Positions 11,231-23,680 of a DNA stretch of 64,000 nucleotides are shown piece by piece (positions within the stretch are counted from its first letter, which is position 1; each line of letters begins with the position of its first letter). Under the pieces are notes generated by a model. That model was given only the letters and a program-made list of their open reading frames with translations. It was not told where the DNA came from and ran no database searches. The position numbers were made by a program, and so were the translations under genes. The DNA comes from Acanthococcus lagerstroemiae (Eukaryota; Arthropoda; Insecta; Hemiptera; Eriococcidae). The stretch spans positions 34,431,574 through 34,495,573 of the forward strand of contig CM063114.1 in assembly GCA_031841125.1 (NCBI GenBank), read 5' to 3'.

Positions 11231-12068
11231 CAAGGTTGAAAACGAATTCATTAAAATTGGATTCGAATCCGAATCCACAAATCACTGCCTGTTTTTGGAT
11301 TGAAATATGATTCGAAAATGATTTACGTTCACCGTGATTCGAATCAGATTCGAATAAATGGAATGGATTTGTGGATTCGAATCCATGAATCATGGAATCT
11401 TTTTTTGCTGCAACAAAATCAAAATCAAAATAAACGATACCTATTTTACTCACTCAACAATAGTTGACATTTTTTTCTCCTTCAGAGAGGCCAAATACTC
11501 CAAAAACTGGGTCATATTCGATGTAATCATGGTAAACATACTTTCAGGTTTCAGCAATGTAGTTTCCGAAGAAATTAAATTAAATTCTTCAACTGAGGAG
11601 GTCAGGACCACTATTCTCGAAAAGTTGTTATGCGATGTTATGATAACAACCGTTGTTATGAAAAAGTTGTTATGAGTTGTTACCGGTTGTTACCCATTTA
11701 CCGCAATGTTGAATAACATCTCATAACCACTCATACCACCACCTTGGGACTAGTTGTTATGGGTGGTTACCGTAACAACTTTTCGAGAATACAGCTCCAG
11801 AAGGAATTTTCATAGCTTTCATTACGTTTTTTGATATTTTTTTCGTTAAAAAAAGTAGAAAAGTGGCCCTAACAGATGGCCATATTAGGCGATTTCAGCG
11901 TCTAATACAGCTAACTAAAAAATTCCGACGAATTCACTAAAAAGATTCGAATACATTTTACAAATCCGGGTCGTTCATTGGATTCGAATCACGGATACAA
12001 ATCCAATTCCCAGAAGCGGATTTGAATTTTCGAATCCGCAAACGGGATTCGAATCTTTTCCAACCTTG
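11231..12068. mobile_element. DNA transposon relic with CAAGGTTG ends and GATTCGAATC iterations
   Basis: Ends are CAAGGTTG (11231-11238) and CAACCTTG (12061-12068). They are flanked by GCATAGTC (11223-11230) and GCAGAGTC (12069-12076), a 7/8 match that would suit a hAT-type 8-bp TSD. Both subterminal regions carry many copies of the self-complementary word GGATTCGAATCC (11265-11390 and 11945-12055). The interior has a nested fold-back at 11611-11793 but no transposase frame. Confidence 0.6.
11611..11793. mobile_element. fold-back with TTGTTA iterations
   Basis: ATTCTCGAAAAGTTGTTA at the left pairs with TAACAACTTTTCGAGAAT at the right. The interior repeats the words GTTGTTATG and TAACAACC many times. 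The sequence is nested in the element at 11231-12068. No TSD was established. Confidence 0.55.
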
Positions 12069-12073
12069 GCAGA

Positions 12074-12140
12074 GTCCCATTCGGCATCCACGGGCATGAT
12101 TGGCTCCAAAATGGCGTATGCGAGTACTTGGTTCGCGAGA
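12074..12140. repeat. partial copy of the CGGCATCCACGGGC fold-back core
   Basis: CGGCATCCACGGGCATG followed by GGCTCCAAAATGGCG matches the core and inner arm words of the palindromes at 2103-2231 and 60903-61076. Only one half is recognisable here. Confidence 0.5.
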
Positions 12141-12234
12141 TCGCGACCTTAATTTCTGTGACGTCATGGGAAGCGTGATTGATAAGCGCGTTTGTGACGT
12201 TGAAGAAAACGCGCCCATCGTGATATGGTAGAGC

Positions 12235-12706
12235 CAAAGTCATATAGATACACCAAGTTAGACGACTAGCGCGTTTCCGCGTTCTGCCGTCATGCCAGCG
12301 CGCTGCTATCGCTGAACTCCTTTGGTTGCATTGCGCGTATATGGACATTTTTCGTTTTGCGATTACTCAAAAACTATCAATTTTGATGAAAAATTGGAAG
12401 AGCTAAATTTGTTCACCTTGGAATTTCCATCGAATGCGAGTAATTCGAATTTGTATGGGTAAAATTTGAACTGATCTTACCTGATAGAAAATAACAGGTA
12501 AATAAATTTTGTTCTTTTCACTTTTTCATAAAACTCGACCGTTATTGAGATAAACGCAAAACCTTGTTAGGGCTCCCAACGTTTACATTGATTTCACGGC
12601 AGTCGAACGCTGCCAGCGCTGCTATCGGGATAAATTATCGTAACATACGAAGTTTAACATTGGTTAAATGGAGAGTCGAACGACTTGGTGTATCTATATG
12701 ACTTTG
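12235..12706. mobile_element. 472-bp MITE with 24-bp TIR and 8-bp TSD
   Basis: CAAAGTCATATAGATACACC (continuing AAGT) at 12235 is repeated in reverse complement ending at 12706. The flanks carry the identical 8-mer GGTAGAGC at 12227-12234 and 12707-12714. The interior has a repeated word GCCAGCG(C)GCTGCTATCG in direct orientation (about 12295 and 12610) and no credible reading frame. An 8-bp TSD would suit the hAT superfamily, but the terminal sequence does not decide it. Confidence 0.78.
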
Positions 12707-12714
12707 GGTAGAGC

Positions 12715-15191
12715 CTAGAGTACTAACGATAAGTACTTTGTGATTGTGAGCAGTCGGTGAGCATCTGTGTGTGTTCTATGTTATGTCGCGTTCGCGATCG
12801 AGATGAATCCTGATAATTGATAATAACGGGCAGTAAGTTTTATATTTCGCGATTTGTGATTATTTTACCAGAGACTAGTCGTTTCGAGTTATCGAGTTTC
12901 TTGTGTTAGTTGACTGTGTTCAAAGTGTCGTTCATTAACGTCTTCCGAATTCAGTATATCCAATCTTGAACGATATTTTCACTATCTACTAGCTCGTTAT
13001 TAATGTGTTTGCATCGTATAGTACTGGCTTTCAAGAATCAACAATTTGTCTACCGTTTTTAATCCGTTTATTAGTCGCCGTCTACAGGTGAGCGCATTAT
13101 CTTTACAACGTAAGTACTGTACGTATGTAGCGACCGATTGCAACTCGAAACGAACGAATTATTTTCCTGGTCCTTTCAAAATTAAATTGACTTACAAAGA
13201 AGCAAGGATTATTTGCTTCAACATTATTAGCGTGATAGGTATCGAAATTCATGTCTGCGGAAGTCGTTCGTTAGTGCTCCCAGGGCCCGAGTGTCTAGAC
13301 TCGAACATAGGTATCTCTCTGTTGATATCATCTTGTCGTATTTTATGAAACACAGTTGTATCGAGGTACACGGATGTTGTCATCTATATGTTTGTACTGT
13401 GCCGTCTGTTCGACCCAGAAGTGTACTATTTGTTTAAATAAGGCTGGATAAGGACTATTGGTTTCAACGTCCGTCGGGAAATTGGGTATCGTTATTCCAA
13501 CTTACGTAGGTATAGTATACTCCTTTCTTCTGGCGTGATAGCACCTCCGTTGCTGACCGTAATTGAGTAAGAACTGTATGAATACGAGTGTGTACGCTGT
13601 CGGGCTCGCATTTTTTACGTTGAAAATAATTTTCTGTTCGGATGCGGATAAAAAACTGCAGAGTGTTTTATCGAATAACATGTGTAACGAGCGCGAGGTA
13701 TATAGGTACTTGGGTATTCTTCTTTTTGTCGGAGATGGTGTATGTGTTCTTACCTCGTAGTTTGGTGTACGTAATCGTAGACTTGTTTCGTGTTGTCGAT
13801 GTTTTCTTTTCCGTTCTTGTTTCGGTGCAGTATCGTATGTTTTCAAACCGGAATGACGAATAGTAATACTCGTTCCTCTAATAGACAAAGAAGCACCGAT
13901 GCGATACTCGAAATTGTAGTTTTGGAGGGTGCGGTATCTCAGGGGCAACTTTGGAGAAAATAGACAAAGAAATGCGCTTTCAGATGCTGATTTTTTGCGT
14001 TACAAAACGCGAGTAGGTATGGCTTGTAAAATGGTTTCGGAAAACCGATGTTCATTTTTCGTTGCCTAACTTTTTATAATCTTATCGACGAACAATTCGA
14101 TCTTGAAACAATCGTCTATCGTCAATTGTTAGTCTAAAGCCAACGCTAAGTTTGTTGCTCAAAAAAATCGCGGTATTAATAGAAAGGTTACAAATTGCGT
14201 TTACGTTTCTGTTCGAGTATGCGGTGATGGGCGCGGGATCGTTTGAACGAATGATCTCTAGACTCGGGCCGGTAGGCCTTCAATGAGTATCTGAATATGG
14301 ACTTAGACTTACCGTCGACGTCGCTTATTTTCAAATTGATTTCGTGCTATCGCAAAAATCACTCGACTTTGAAACCCGTCTTCGCAGAAAATTAATTTAT
14401 GTTGTTTCCTCATTCGCCTCTCTCTTGTTCCAATGCGTCATCTTTTAAACATTACGGTCCTCTGGGCCGGATTTCAGGACCTGTTGAATCGTCGTATTAT
14501 AAACGAATTCGATCAGACATTTTTAATTGAGATTTAAACCTGCACTAGAGTGCGCTGCAAAATACCTGCGCGGATGTTAGCGGGTGAAAATGAGTGAGTG
14601 ATCATGTGTACTTTCAAATAGAAACACACTGCTATCTTCAGTAGGGTGAAAACCCGAGGAAAAATTATTGTACCAGTAGAACTGATTATAATTTAATTTT
14701 TTGGCGATGCTGCAGTCGAATTTAGGAAAAATTTTCTTTGAAAATGAATTTCTAATCGACTTAATAATGATAGTTGAAGTTTGCTACACGCTTATGGTAA
14801 ATCATACGTGATCCACTCACACATATCGCAGGGCTGCCAACCCTTGAAACTCCAAGTTTAAATCCCAATAGTAATAATAATGCAAAAGAACGAGCTCATT
14901 CTGCTCGGCAATAACGATAGCGATAAGACAGCAGTCGCCTGCAAATGACAAGTGACGGATACCACCGATGAAATCTTAACTGGGCTGATGAAACGCGTCC
15001 GTCAGGCGACAACAAGAATCCGCGGTGGAGGTTTTCCGCCGACGACTGTTTATGACACAAATGCGGATCTAGTTGGGGACGGATACGAATTTCGGAAAAT
15101 CCTTAACGTCCTCTTGAACAGTTTCGATCACTCCGATGAAATCGTGACGGTTTCTAAGGATGCCTCAGCTCAGCTTTGCTACCAAGATTCG

Positions 15192-15234
<43 letters not shown>

Positions 15235-17750
15235 CTCTCACTCGCTCACTCACTCACTCACACACACACACACACCAGTTGTTTTACAATTATTCGTTAT
15301 TTGGGTAATTGGCGGCAGTCCACTCGATTATTGATGCCGATGCCAATGCCAATTTCTGACGTTGGATTGGTGAGCGTGTATTTCTGACAGGGGAGAGGGA
15401 GTGCTTATTACAAGTACCTACATGAATGTATGTACGAGTAGTTGCTACTCTCTGCTCAACTTGTTTTCGTTGTTCCTTGTTGGCGTAACACGTTAAAACC
15501 GGGAACACGTTCCTGTCTTGGTACTCACTCGCACTCCTACCTGCTCCCTCCCGTCTCGCCAATCATCTAGCTCATTCGAGATGGATTACTACGTATTTTC
15601 CCGCCGTACGCAGCAAAAGTGTTAGAGCGGCGGTGTGAGCGATACCAAATTTTCTCGTAACCGTTAGAAGGGATAGGAAATGACCAGATCCTGAGAACTC
15701 GTGTGACAGGTGGGATCGTGTCCGAACAATTTTTTTATTTAAAAAATTATTATTTTCGAGTTTTTTGGTTCCTTTGGGTTACATACGCATAGCTACCTAG
15801 GTTGGAATTCTTATTTTGTGTTTTCTTTATTTTTAACAGTAGTCGCTGCAACCGCATGTGCATTTCTCATCTGCTCTCCCTTCTTCTCCCGTATCCTGTT
15901 TTTTCATCATTGAGTTACAATGTATACTGGGAGACGACACGAGTGAACGATATTAGGTGGTAGATTTCCCGCAGTTAGCGGCGAAATAAATCCTAGCCAG
16001 TAGCCACGGGTATTCACCGGTTAACGAAAATATTTCCAAATTTATTGAAGTTCCTAGTTGCTTGTTCCATCAGTTTCTTACGTAGGTGTTTTTAATTATA
16101 TTCCAATCGTTCTTCGACATTGTTATTCGGTAGCATCAAAATACTTTGTCGTTTCCCTTTCTTCAAATTCAGTGATAAGGGAAAACTATCAAAATTACTT
16201 AGTTGTATTCTTTATTTTTTCTTCTTTTTTTTTAGTACTATCTAAACTGTCGATTGTCAAAGACTGTCAGAAAGTACATACATATATCACTGCAACAGGC
16301 TGGTCTAGTGAACTTGAACTTCGCCCTCAGAACCAAATTCGTACGTGGGTAATTTGCTCAGAATTGTCTACTTCACATGGGAAAACCGAACGTAACTAAA
16401 TTTGAAAATTTGAAGAAAGAATTTCCAAAACGGCCGATGTAGCATTAGCTTGAAAACAAAAATCTTGTAGATGAAAACATGTTACGTTCTTTAAATTTTG
16501 TTATCTTCAGTCTTATCCATGGGTGGAATATTTGCTTGCATGCTAAAGAAAATACAAAAATGTGAGTTTTTACTACCGGACACATTTTTAATTTCAACTC
16601 AAATACAGCCCAAAATAGTGGATTTTGCACTTACCTATACTGATCGTAGTCGATCGTCCGCATTATCGTTACATTGAAAATAGTGAAAATAGAAATTCCG
16701 TAATGCACTTACCTACCTATAACACTGTTTTGTTTTGTTTTTTTCGTTCGACAAAAACATGCGTTGTGAACAGAAGACATATTTTTTTTTAAAGAGAAGT
16801 TTTGTTGCCAACTTATTGACATTTTTGGTTGGTACCTCCTTCAGCCGACAGTAGTTTGCCCGAAATTGCGGATTCTTGCTTCGCCACCGCGTCATCGAGT
16901 CGAAACGAACCGGACGTTGATAACGTAGGAGAACTCCGATTATTATTAGCGTAATCTCAGTTTTGAGAAACAACTGCGAGGCCGATATGACGTAGGATTC
17001 CGATATTACATTATTGGGCAAAATTACGAACATTGTGGGACAAAAATCGCGTACTTACATAACTTAACTCCTTTTTGTATCGGAATTGAGAAATTGAAAA
17101 AAGATTTCTGATTCGGAATCCGAAGGAAATTATCAAATGGAGCGTACTTTCTTAGCAAGGGTGAATTTCATTGGCCTTCGTCTTCAGAAAGCGATGGGTA
17201 ACCTCAGAGAGAAGGCGAGAGGGGTTGGCTCCAATAACATTGCGAGAATGATGAAGTGAAATTTGACGCAATGGTCGATATGTTGCTATTAAAGGTCGCT
17301 AAGTTCGGTTTTAAGGATAATTTTTGGATCCGATCCTTAGGGTTTTACCAGAGGGGTTCTGATTCCATCCAGGAGCCTCGCAAGACCATTCTTGTAGGGA
17401 ACAGAGAGGGGCTGCCGAGTCCAAATTTCGTTTGACGATTCGGAACTCGAAATTAGCCGAGTTTGCCGACTTGAGAGTAGCACAAAGATAAAACAAAATG
17501 AAAGAAAAAAAACTATTTTCGTGTACCTATATTTGCCGAGTGATTGCTCAAATTTGTCGAGTTCGCCGACTATGAATATGGCCTGAGGTGCTGCCCTCCA
17601 CTCCCAGTAGAAAAAAAGGCTCCTGGTCCCACTGCCGGCGATTACCGATTAATAATAAATCATTTTACCGAGTTTGTGTTCGTTTTATAAGTGCTTTAGA
17701 TAGCCGATCGAGCTGAAATTTTCTAGCACATACGTTTCCACTGAGTAGAA
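12715..17750. other. mostly unique sequence; possible promoter or 5' UTR region not resolved
   Basis: No coding exon recognised. The segment 12715-13090 is less repetitive than its surroundings and has good splice-donor matches at 12832 (CA|GTAAGT) and 13087 (CAG|GTGAGC). An untranslated first exon of a downstream gene such as CPT1 could lie here, but nothing proves it. A (TC)n/(CACT)n/(CA)n compound microsatellite occupies 15194-15276 and makes a spurious low-complexity frame. 17440-17575 repeats TTTGCCGA / GCCGAGT words. Confidence 0.35.
15194..15276. repeat. compound (TC)n-(CACT)n-(CA)n microsatellite
   Basis: About 45 bp of TC dinucleotides, then CTCACTCACTCACT, then a CA run. Confidence 0.9.
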
Positions 17751-18087
17751 CAATAATCACTAGAGCTAGGATTTTTATGCGCTAAAAAACCGAAAATATG
17801 CGCAATAAATATACGCTAAAAAATGTCAAAATATGCAAAAATATGCGCTATAAAACCGCACCCTCGTGGGTATCGAAATGTAAGGTTTTCGAAGAACTAC
17901 AATAAGAGCCATTCGTTTTAACGTTTATTTCATTAAATCTTCAAAAACACAAAGAATTTATTCATTTCCAAATAATTGCAATCTCAGTTTAAAGCCTTGA
18001 ATAAGCTTTTATGTAGGAAAAAAAGACCTGAAACATGACTGACGTAGAATTAGCACCAGAATTATATTTAGCAGAGTTGTGACGTCG

Positions 18088-19028
18088 ATCAGTCACTGAA
18101 TGATCAAGACGCCACCTGGTGAAATTACGTCCAATCAACCTTACATGATTTAAGGCGCAGTGGAAGACGAGAAGGTTCTGAGTACCAAGTTCAAGAAAGG
18201 GCAGATTAAATACCAGGCACAGCTTATTTATTATTTACATTTGACAAATACATAATAATACTTCTTCTGAACTAAATTGTTTCTTCTGGTCCAGTCCTCC
18301 TTATTCAACGGTTACCTAACGGCAAACAATCAAGTCCACCGTCAGTCCAAAGGATGTTAGTAAATTCTAATTTAACCACTTAATTAAATTAAGAGTCAGC
18401 TAATGGTAAGGAGGATGTGCACCAGCAATCCTAGATCCTCGACTATACCACAATGACGGAAGTTTGCGCTATATACAGGGTACCGACCCATAAATTTGAT
18501 CAGGACTACAGCAGCACAGTACAGCAGTTCTGGATCAAGTAATAAATTAAGCCAAAGGTTGGGAAGATGGGGAGGGTCTCAAATTCGATTGGAATAATTA
18601 CGTTCCGGCCAAACAGTAAAGAAATTTCCCAGGAAGTCAAGGACCCCAGACAGGGTCAGAAATAGTAGCTTCTCCCTTTACCGAAAGGGAAAAAATGTAC
18701 GGATCCATCACGAATGGACCACATTAATACATTAGGTTTGTACCAGAATTATTACGTTCTGGCTACAAACTGAAATAATAATTTACCACACAAAGAAGGG
18801 GGTAAACATTAAGAATTCACTAACCTGAGCCGTGCCGACTTATAACTCGAAACACCACAATCAACTAGTAATAACTATGAGTTCGCGAACCACAACTGCT
18901 ATAAACAACCACTATTCACAATGTACCAGCGCAAGTCCAAACAGGAATGACCTGGGCATTGTTCTGCTTGGCCTTTTTATGATCGTCGGGTCTCAAACTA
19001 TCGACCATTTGGGTCGTAGTCGAAAATC
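18088..19028. mobile_element. possible nested insertion bounded by GTGACGTC
   Basis: The 8-mer GTGACGTC occurs at about 18080-18087 and 19029-19036, as a TSD would. The enclosed sequence has no obvious inverted repeats or reading frame, so a solo LTR or an unclassified element are both possible. Low confidence. Confidence 0.25.
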
Positions 19029-19220
19029 GTGACGTCAATAGTGTACCTCACGATATCACCTCACCGGGGTGACTCACGTATTTATTAACAGTAGCAAGTA
19101 GCATGGACTATGTCACATATTTTCGATAATGACTACCGATAGGTTTTTTTTTTTGTCTTTAATTTTCTAGTCTTCAGCCGACCTTTTTCCAGCAGCTTAC
19201 AGCAAAGAGCAAACACCTTA

Positions 19221-19224
<4 letters not shown>

Positions 19225-19251
<27 letters not shown>
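19225..19251. repeat. poly-T run
   Basis: Twenty-seven consecutive T residues inside the relic at 17761-19491. This could be the reverse-complement poly-A of an old retroinsertion. Confidence 0.8.
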
Positions 19252-19255
<4 letters not shown>

Positions 19256-19612
19256 AATCGTGAAAATTGAGGAAATTTTATCAATAGAAGTGATTTTTGG
19301 CCAGTTTTTGGGAAAATATATACTAACAACCTCAAATATGTGGCAAATATGCGGTATTCGGCTATTTTTCAGCAAAAATATGCATTTCTGGCCTAAATAT
19401 GCAAAAATATGCGCTATAAACTTTTGCATACGGATTCAGAATTTCATGATTCGCGAAGATAATGTGGATATGCGCTATCTAGTATTACGAGAATAATCAC
19501 CCTTGTAATCGTTAAAATCAAAGGATTCCAAGAGGTGAAAGAGCTACAAAAATTACATACAGGTAAATGGGCGCTTCGATAATTTTACTCGACTTTTACG
19601 ATTATGATTGGA

Positions 19613-20001
19613 CAGGGTTGCCACTTTCTGGAAAACCGGGAAAAGTCAGGGAATTTGGTCAGTCAGGGAATTTTCATTTAAGTCAGGGAAATTTTCTGAA
19701 AATAACAAACGAGTTCGTATTTTATCAGAGTAAACTTTTTTTATAATAACATCAGAATAATGATAAGCTCAACTTTCTTTGAGTATTTCTAATATTGAAA
19801 AATATTACATAAATTACATCTGTACCTTCTTCTTCTCGATAGCGATTTTTTAAAAATCTGTATTGTAAAAAATTTCTGTGACTCTCCTCCCTCTGAGCTT
19901 TCTCGGAATCCTGTAAAAAAGTCAGGGAAAATTGGAAAAGTTGGCCTGGAAAACCGGGAAAAGTCAGGGAAAACCAATCCTGAAAAAAAGTGGCAACCCT
20001 G
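19613..20001. mobile_element. CAGGGTTGCCACTTT MITE with 5-bp TSD
   Basis: CAGGGTTGCCACTTTCTGG at the left matches the complement of the right end (AAAGTGGCAACCCTG). Subterminal GGAAAACCGGGAAAAGTCAG occurs at both ends. TTGGA stands directly before and directly after the element. The element is 389 bp and non-coding. It is the same family type as 41478-41772. Confidence 0.72.
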
Positions 20002-21585
20002 TTGGAATTTTGAAACTGGTAGAGCCCTCTGATATCCGAAGTAGACGATTTAGTTCGGTGACCTCGCCAGAAAGTGACTAAGTAAGTAGAGTGCTAAGAC
20101 TGAGAAATGAGTGGGCAAAGTTATGCGCTTTTAGTTTGCAGTTTGACATCGCAGAAAAAGTATATAGGTATCCGAATAATCAGCTCGGATTATTTCGCAT
20201 TTGGGAGGCCAGTCTCCCCCCCCCCCCCACCTCTGACACTGAGTTCACAAAGGAATCAGTGCTGTTACGAGTGTGCAAAATTAGCCTTCGAGTACGATGT
20301 ACCAAATAATCCGCGCTGACATTTTAGTTACATACGTACGTTTTCTTTGTTAGCTTAATTTTTCAAGGCGGCGGTCGAACGCATTGAAGGAAAAAAACTA
20401 TTACTTTTCGAGTACACGTAAACTTGGAACGTAAATTTTATGCGAGACTTGGGATAAGTGTGGTAATAATACGAGTAGTTTGAATTCAATTTTCATTGTA
20501 AATTAATGTAAACAGTTGCGGCAACAGGTTAGTTCAAGCGCACATAAAATGTCGAATTGAGGTCTTTGCGCTTTGATTGACTCAACGAGCGTTCGATTAT
20601 TTTTCTATACCGCTGTCAAATTTGTACATTACAAACTGCCATAAAAGAATACTTTTTTTCTAAATCGTTTGGAAAAATATTTTTGCCGTGTAGAATGAAA
20701 AATGTTGAAATTTTTCCTACCTCGTGTACGTTACTGTCTTCACCAACCTGAATCAAAGAACTTAAATTTGTAGTGGAAATTGAAATTTTTTATTTCGTCC
20801 CCTCGATTATTCGTAAATCAAAAACGAAAAATGGTTGATTATTCAATTACGTCCTGTAGTCTAGACATCGCTGTCATCACAAAATCGCTTCTCCAACTTT
20901 GAACCGCGAACGGGGTCTGACTCGTGTGTCTTACCAGTTAGTATACTGCACACACCTACATACTGTATTTAAGTACATGTATGACCGTTTTGATTTGATA
21001 TTATTGGATGATGTTGTGTCGCTGACTAATCTTTCCCGCTTGACTCGAGCTTAGTCACAGGGTGTGTCCCGATTGGTCGACGGTGTTCTTACTTTTTCCT
21101 GAAAAAGCGTAGCTTACCTCTTGTCTTTTCGTTCGTCTGTCTTCCGAGTTTGAACCGATTATGAGGCCTTAGATGTTGTATAGCTTGCTCCTTCACAGTA
21201 TTTCATTTTAGTTGTCATACATTTTTTTAAAAATTTATTTCCTTTTTGTTGGACTTGATTGATTTCTCAGGCCCCATAATATTGTTCGTGTGTGATACTT
21301 GTTATATACTTTCCTGCTATGCCACGATGCGAATCCATGCTGACTGAAATTGACAAAAATCACGCGGATCATTTATCCGGACGTTTTACCGAAGACAAAA
21401 GAAATAATGACAAAATTCCGTAATCAGTTTGAAATTTGGCCAAAATCCTGATTTTGAAACGATAGTTTGACATTCTTTGTGAGAATGACCTGCGTCTGCG
21501 TCCAGTCCGACATACAGTGGATACAGATCCCTTGATGTTAGATGCGTGTACATGTGTCCTACTAGTCTCTGAAGCGATGAGGCCC
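20002..21585. other. unassigned non-coding sequence
   Basis: No gene, RNA or element recognised. A word ACAGGGTGTGTCCC at about 21058 resembles transposon termini, but no partner was found. A short C-run lies at 20216-20229. Confidence 0.45.
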
Positions 21586-21635
21586 TAGGTGCGGTGTCTG
21601 GGGAGCCACTTTAGCGTGCTGTCATTGCCATGTGA
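21586..21635 (+). repeat. dispersed GC-rich repeat, copy 2 (partial)
   Basis: Reverse complement of part of the repeat at 4752-4836 (GGTGCGGTGTCTGGGGAGCC then CACTTTAGCGTGC). The peptide pattern of the other copies (G-A-V-S-G-E-P-L) is legible on the plus strand here, with a stop in place of the tryptophan. Confidence 0.5.
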
Positions 21636-21964
21636 AGAACATGTACATGTTCATGTACATTGTGTATTTTGCTCCCCTAATGTGTTGTAGGTACTTCGAT
21701 GTCGATAGGAGCTCTGGTGGCGATTATCAGGACTGCCCGTTTAGTTACTATACATGTATACCTGTTCTGTTAACGTTTTTCTGTCTGTTTTAAACTGTTC
21801 GGTTCAGTTCAGTTTGGTTTGGATAGGTTTTATTTGGTTCAAGTTGAAGAAGAAGAGGAAGAAGAAAAAACTAAAGGCGCCAAGTTGTCTGAAGCTTGTT
21901 CTACACACTCACATACTCTTGCACAATAATAACTTACTGTAGTTGTTAGTACATAGGTACTGTG

Positions 21965-22037
21965 GTGTGTGTGTGTGTGTGTGTGACTTGTGAACGCGAG
22001 GGAGGGAGAGAGAGGGAGAGAGAGAGAGAGAGAGAGA
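21965..22037. repeat. (GT)n and (GA)n microsatellites
   Basis: GT dinucleotides at about 21965-21985, followed after a short gap by a GA/GGGA purine run to 22037. Confidence 0.85.
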
Positions 22038-22911
22038 AATTGCTGAGCACTTTCTTTCGCTGTCGAAAAATACTAATTTTTCAATACATGCTCGAAAAGC
22101 GCTTTATGTGTAATCACTGTTCAGTCCTAGTAATGAAACTTTTAAACCGACAGTGGAGTGCACTAACAATATTATGATTAAAAATTAAAAAAAGGTATGC
22201 ATGAAATGGTATATTTTGCAACATGTGCGAGAAGCGCGTCATTCCTGACGAGTGCGAAGCTTTGCAGCACAAGCAACGCGAGTGATGCAAATCGCACGAG
22301 CGGATAACGCGCTTCTTGTAAAAGTGGCAAACTATATTTTTTTCAATGAATGCTCGAAAAGCAGTTTATAGGAATAACTATTAAAGTCGATAATGTTTTA
22401 TCAGTATCCCAAACCGTCATCCTATACTCACGTTTCTATAGGAGGAAGGTTTAAACACGATTTTTTTTTTCATTTTTGCATTAGTGCAAAAAATTTACTT
22501 TGTATGCATACTTTTATAATAACTTTTCGAGCGTATTGCTAGTGCACCCCACTGTTGGTTTGAAAGTTTGACTTCTTGCGCTGAAAAGTGATTACAAATA
22601 AGGCGCTTTTCGAGCCTGTATTGAAGAAAGTAACTTTTTTTTTCTACATGTTCGAAAAGCGACTTATTTGTAACCACTTTTCAGTGCAAGAAGTGAAATT
22701 TCCCAATCAACAATGTACTATGTAAACTACAGGGTGTCTACTGGCATGAAAAATATGAAAAAGCATGAAAAATAATGATTTTGACTGAAGATGGCATGAA
22801 AGCATGAAAATAGCATGATTTTTGACAGTGTCAGAGGAAAGCATGAATTTTCATTCATACTCCTATTTCATTTTTCATAAAATAAGAATCAAAATTGATA
22901 TAAACTAATTC

Positions 22912-23680
22912 GGTTCACGTCAATAAGGTCGAATGCAATATGGTCGAAGTGAAAGTGGTCGAAATCCATAAGGTCGATGATACATTTAGGTCGAATGAAA
23001 AAATTGGTCGAATAATGAGTAATAATATATATAATTTTGAAAATAACACTTGGAATTAATTGAACATTTCCCTCCCGAAGTCACCGACATCTTAAGAGTA
23101 TTTTGAAGATACATGGATAGGCCAGCCACGAAGGAAGACGAGGAAGCCAACACGTTACCTTATTGCCTTGTGGAACCAGTATGATGCTACCCTTGAAGGA
23201 TTACCACGGACAAATAATTCGGCGGAAGGCTGGCGTCGCGGATTTGACACATTGACAACGCGGTATCACCATTCCCTATGGGAAGTTATAGAAAATTTCC
23301 GGCGTGAGCATGCATTAACAGAAGCAGTGGTTGAGCCGGATTGCGCAGGAAGTCCCATTCCTGAGGAAAAAAGAAAAAACGGGTCATCCTGGGACAGGAC
23401 AGATTAGTTGCCGTCGTCCTGAAGTATGAATGGAAAAGTGATGACTTGGAGGCATACCTGAGGAGTGTGGCCCATAATTTAAAATATTAAAACTAACAGT
23501 GACTACATTTCCTATTTTTATGAATTTGTAGAAGCCATTTTTCTAATTTTAAATTGTACTTCTATTTCGTGATCATGTCATTATATTTTTCATGATTCGA
23601 CCAATTTTTCATTCGACCTAAATGTATCATCGACCTTATGGATTTCGACCACTTCCACTTCGACCTTATTGCCGGTTTCC
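22912..23680 (+). mobile_element. MULE relic with iterated GGTCGAA terminal repeats
   Basis: The left terminal region (22921-23015) holds six spaced GGTCGA words. The right terminal region (23595-23671) is its inverted copy and lacks one unit (the TGCAATATGGTCGAA segment). ACTAATTC flanks both sides (22904-22911 and 23681-23688), an 8-bp TSD as expected for Mutator-like elements. Inside is a broken C-terminal transposase fragment. The rest of the transposase is deleted, so the copy is non-autonomous. Confidence 0.85.
23096..23490 (+). pseudogene. MULE transposase C-terminal fragment, frameshifted
   Basis: The frame at 23096-23376 carries a segment that aligns with residues about 370-452 of the intact transposase at 27552-29057. 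Shared landmarks are Y-F-(Q/E)-(E/D), L-W-N-Q, and R-T-N-N-(V/S)-(S/A)-E-G-W, including the third acidic catalytic-type residue. A frameshift near 23377-23400 is followed, in another frame, by a tail ending at the TAA at 23488-23490. That tail matches the intact protein's end (pattern E-Y-L-R-T-I-A versus A-Y-L-R-S-V-A). The catalytic Asp pair and the FLYWCH region are missing. Confidence 0.8.

Larger units (their letters stand above)
17761..19491. mobile_element. putative hAT-like relic rich in AAATATGCGC words
   Basis: The 9-mer AATAATCAC flanks both sides (17752-17760 and 19492-19500). The left end opens TAGAGCTAGGATTTTTATGC. Both subterminal regions are dense in AAAATATGCGC / ATGCAAAAATATGCGCTATA words (17785-17860 and 19335-19430). 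The right-end inverted repeat is poor, so the assignment is tentative. A possible nested insertion occupies 18088-19028. Confidence 0.45.

Noticed and set aside
12715..13087. CPT1 untranslated first exon
   Set aside because: Two good splice donors and low repeat content are suggestive, but the distance to the coding exon is over 25 kb and no promoter element can be defended, so I left it as a possibility only.
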